The notes below the pieces were generated by a model. That model was not told the origin of the DNA. It did no database searches and saw nothing but the letters and a program-made list of their open reading frames with translations. The position numbers were made by a program, and so were the translations under genes. Shown piece after piece: positions 5,612-7,017 of a stretch of 7,017 nt of DNA (its first letter is position 1; every line of letters begins with the position of its first letter). Where the stretch lies: assembly GCA_964477295.1 (NCBI GenBank), contig CAYZEZ010000250.1, positions 1 to 7,017 of the forward strand, written 5' to 3'. This DNA is from CAYZEZ01 sp964477295. Lineage in GTDB: Bacteria > Bacteroidota > Bacteroidia > Bacteroidales > SM23-62.

Positions 5612-7017
5612 ATGAAGAAATGTCTGAATAATAATATTTTTCAGATAATAAGTAATATAGCTTCAGAAAGGGGCATGGAAATATTTGTTGTCGGGGGATT
5701 TGTAAGGGATTGCATTCTTGAACGTGTCCGCCAGGATACCGACATTGATATTGTTGTTGTGGGAAGTGGTATTGACCTGGCCAAAAAAGTGGCTGATGCT
5801 ATCGGGAAGGAAACACCTTTGACGGTGTATAAAAATTATGGTACTGCCATGTTGAAATATGGTGATACGGATATTGAATTCGTGGGGGCACGAAAGGAAT
5901 CTTACCACCGTGACTCCAGGAAGCCGGTTGTTGAAGATGGAACCCTTGAAGATGACCAGATGCGAAGGGATTTTACTATCAATGCCATGGCGATCGGATT
6001 ATTTGGCGATAAGTATGGCGCCCTGGTCGATCCCTTTAACGGGATGGATGATCTGGAAAACAAAATCATACGAACACCACTTGATCCCGATATAACTTTC
6101 TCTGATGACCCATTAAGGATGATCAGGGCTGTCCGGTTTGCATGCCAGCTTGGATTTGATATCCATCCGGAGACCTTCCAGGCGCTCGGCCGCAATAAAG
6201 AACGCATTAAAATTGTCTCGGCAGAAAGGATCTCCGATGAGCTGAATAAGATCATGATGGCAGACAAGCCATCTGACGGATTTAATTTACTCGATAAATC
6301 GGGACTGCTGGCTGTTATATTCCCGGCTGTGCAAGCTTTGAAAGGTGTTGATGAAGTTAATGGAGTCAGGCACAAAGACAATTTTTACCATACCATTGAG
6401 GTGCTGGATAATCTGAGTGAAAAATCGGATAACCTCTGGTTGCGCTGGGCGGCGCTTCTTCATGATATCGCCAAGCCGAAAACCAAAAAGTATGAGCCTG
6501 GAATTGGCTGGACTTTTCATGCACATGAATTTGTCGGCGCCAAAATGATCCCCGGTCTGTTCCGGTCGATGAGGCTCCCGCTCAACGAGAAAATGAAGTA
6601 CGTCCAGAAATTGGTTCAACTGCACCTGAGGCCTATCGTATTGTCTCAGGATGAGGTGACCGATTCAGCTGTAAGGCGCCTTATCTACGATGCGGGCGAT
6701 GACCTGGAAGACCTTATGATGCTGTGTGAAGCAGATATCACTTCTAAGAATGAAAAAACAGTCAAACGTCACCTCAGGAACTTTCAGCTGGTAAGACAAA
6801 AAATGATAGAGCTGGAAGAAAAAGATTCGATACGGAACTTTCAGCCACCCATCACAGGTGAGGATATTATGAGGATATTTCAATTGCCTCCATCCAGACC
6901 GGTTGGTGTGATCAAGAATGCCATAAAGGATGCCATTATAGATGGCGATATTCCGAATGATTACGACGCTGCTTACAGGTTCATGCTGGAAAAAGCCAAA
7001 GAGATTGGTCTGGAGCC
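5612..7017 (+). CDS. cca: tRNA nucleotidyltransferase (CCA-adding enzyme/poly(A) polymerase family) with HD domain, 3' end cut by the window
   Basis: The frame is open for 468 codons to the right edge; related enzymes are about 470-480 residues, so only a few are missing. It adds or repairs the CCA end of tRNAs in the cytoplasm. Head domain of class II nucleotidyltransferases: GGFVRD (28-33), the metal-binding DID (44-46, Asp44 and Asp46), an RKESYHRDSRKP loop (94-105), and RRDFTINAMA (118-127). The neck region has DPLRMIRAVRFACQLGF (166-182) and SAERISDEL. An HD phosphohydrolase-type domain follows: RHKDNFYHT (253-261, His254, His260), LLHDIAKPK (282-290, His284-Asp285) and FHAHE (302-306). 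HD domains in this family can give phosphatase or phosphodiesterase activity. ATG 5612 is preferred because the N-terminus MKKCLNNNIFQII then lines up with the family's usual start and lies behind a possible -7 element; ATG 5582 would add ten residues (MNKNKLSYLH) and is the main alternative. CCA-adding is likelier than poly(A) or A-adding activity but cannot be proved here. Confidence 0.93.
   Translation, partial: MKKCLNNNIFQIISNIASERGMEIFVVGGFVRDCILERVRQDTDIDIVVVGSGIDLAKKVADAIGKETPLTVYKNYGTAMLKYGDTDIEFVGARKESYHRDSRKPVVEDGTLEDDQMRRDFTINAMAIGLFGDKYGALVDPFNGMDDLENKIIRTPLDPDITFSDDPLRMIRAVRFACQLGFDIHPETFQALGRNKERIKIVSAERISDELNKIMMADKPSDGFNLLDKSGLLAVIFPAVQALKGVDEVNGVRHKDNFYHTIEVLDNLSEKSDNLWLRWAALLHDIAKPKTKKYEPGIGWTFHAHEFVGAKMIPGLFRSMRLPLNEKMKYVQKLVQLHLRPIVLSQDEVTDSAVRRLIYDAGDDLEDLMMLCEADITSKNEKTVKRHLRNFQLVRQKMIELEEKDSIRNFQPPITGEDIMRIFQLPPSRPVGVIKNAIKDAIIDGDIPNDYDAAYRFMLEKAKEIGLE

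Noticed and set aside
5663..6883. Several minus-strand open frames (5663-5908, 5902-6381, 6287-6625, 6665-6883)
   Set aside because: They lie antisense to the tRNA nucleotidyltransferase, whose plus-strand frame carries all family motifs without interruption.

Overview
The window looks like a chromosomal piece of a Bacteroidota (Bacteroidetes) genome, probably Bacteroidales-like. Three things point there. The large outer-membrane receptor has the Bacteroidetes architecture of carboxypeptidase-regulatory-like domain, plug and barrel. The genes lack purine-rich Shine-Dalgarno sequences. Two good matches to the Bacteroidetes promoter (TTTG, 19-20 nt, TAnnTTTG) sit exactly where promoters are expected. 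Base composition is moderate and AT-leaning in the intergenic parts.

Layout: (1) Positions 1-412, minus strand, hold the N-terminal part of a trypsin-fold protein that runs off the left edge and seems to lack at least two catalytic-triad residues. (2) Positions 568-4820, minus strand, form a two-gene transport unit read right to left: a thiamine pyrophosphate (TPP) riboswitch, a TonB-dependent outer-membrane receptor (2283-4703) and, 68 bp downstream, a family-5 solute-binding lipoprotein (568-2214). The riboswitch is complete (helices P1 to P5, both conserved ligand-binding loops), and a near-ideal promoter lies just before it. (3) Positions 4856-5356, minus strand, hold a monocistronic thioredoxin gene with its own promoter and a strong intrinsic terminator. 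(4) Positions 5289-5611 are intergenic and contain a roughly 190-bp repeat-rich block: 14-nt period repeats at both ends facing each other as an imperfect inverted repeat, and a perfect 20-bp palindrome inside. (5) From 5612 to the right edge, plus strand, lies an almost complete tRNA nucleotidyltransferase (CCA-adding/poly(A) polymerase family) with an HD domain.

The most informative unit is the riboswitch operon. The aptamer predicts that the receptor imports thiamine or a thiamine-related compound across the outer membrane and is repressed when TPP is plentiful. The second gene is unexpected: a peptide/nickel-type binding lipoprotein with no permease or ATPase in view, apparently under the same thiamine control. 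The 37-nt stretch between aptamer and receptor start contains no intrinsic terminator, but has a small UUCG-capped hairpin at the start codon and a 13-codon open frame that starts in the 3' strand of the aptamer and ends overlapping the receptor's ATG. These suggest control at translation, but they are inferences from sequence alone.
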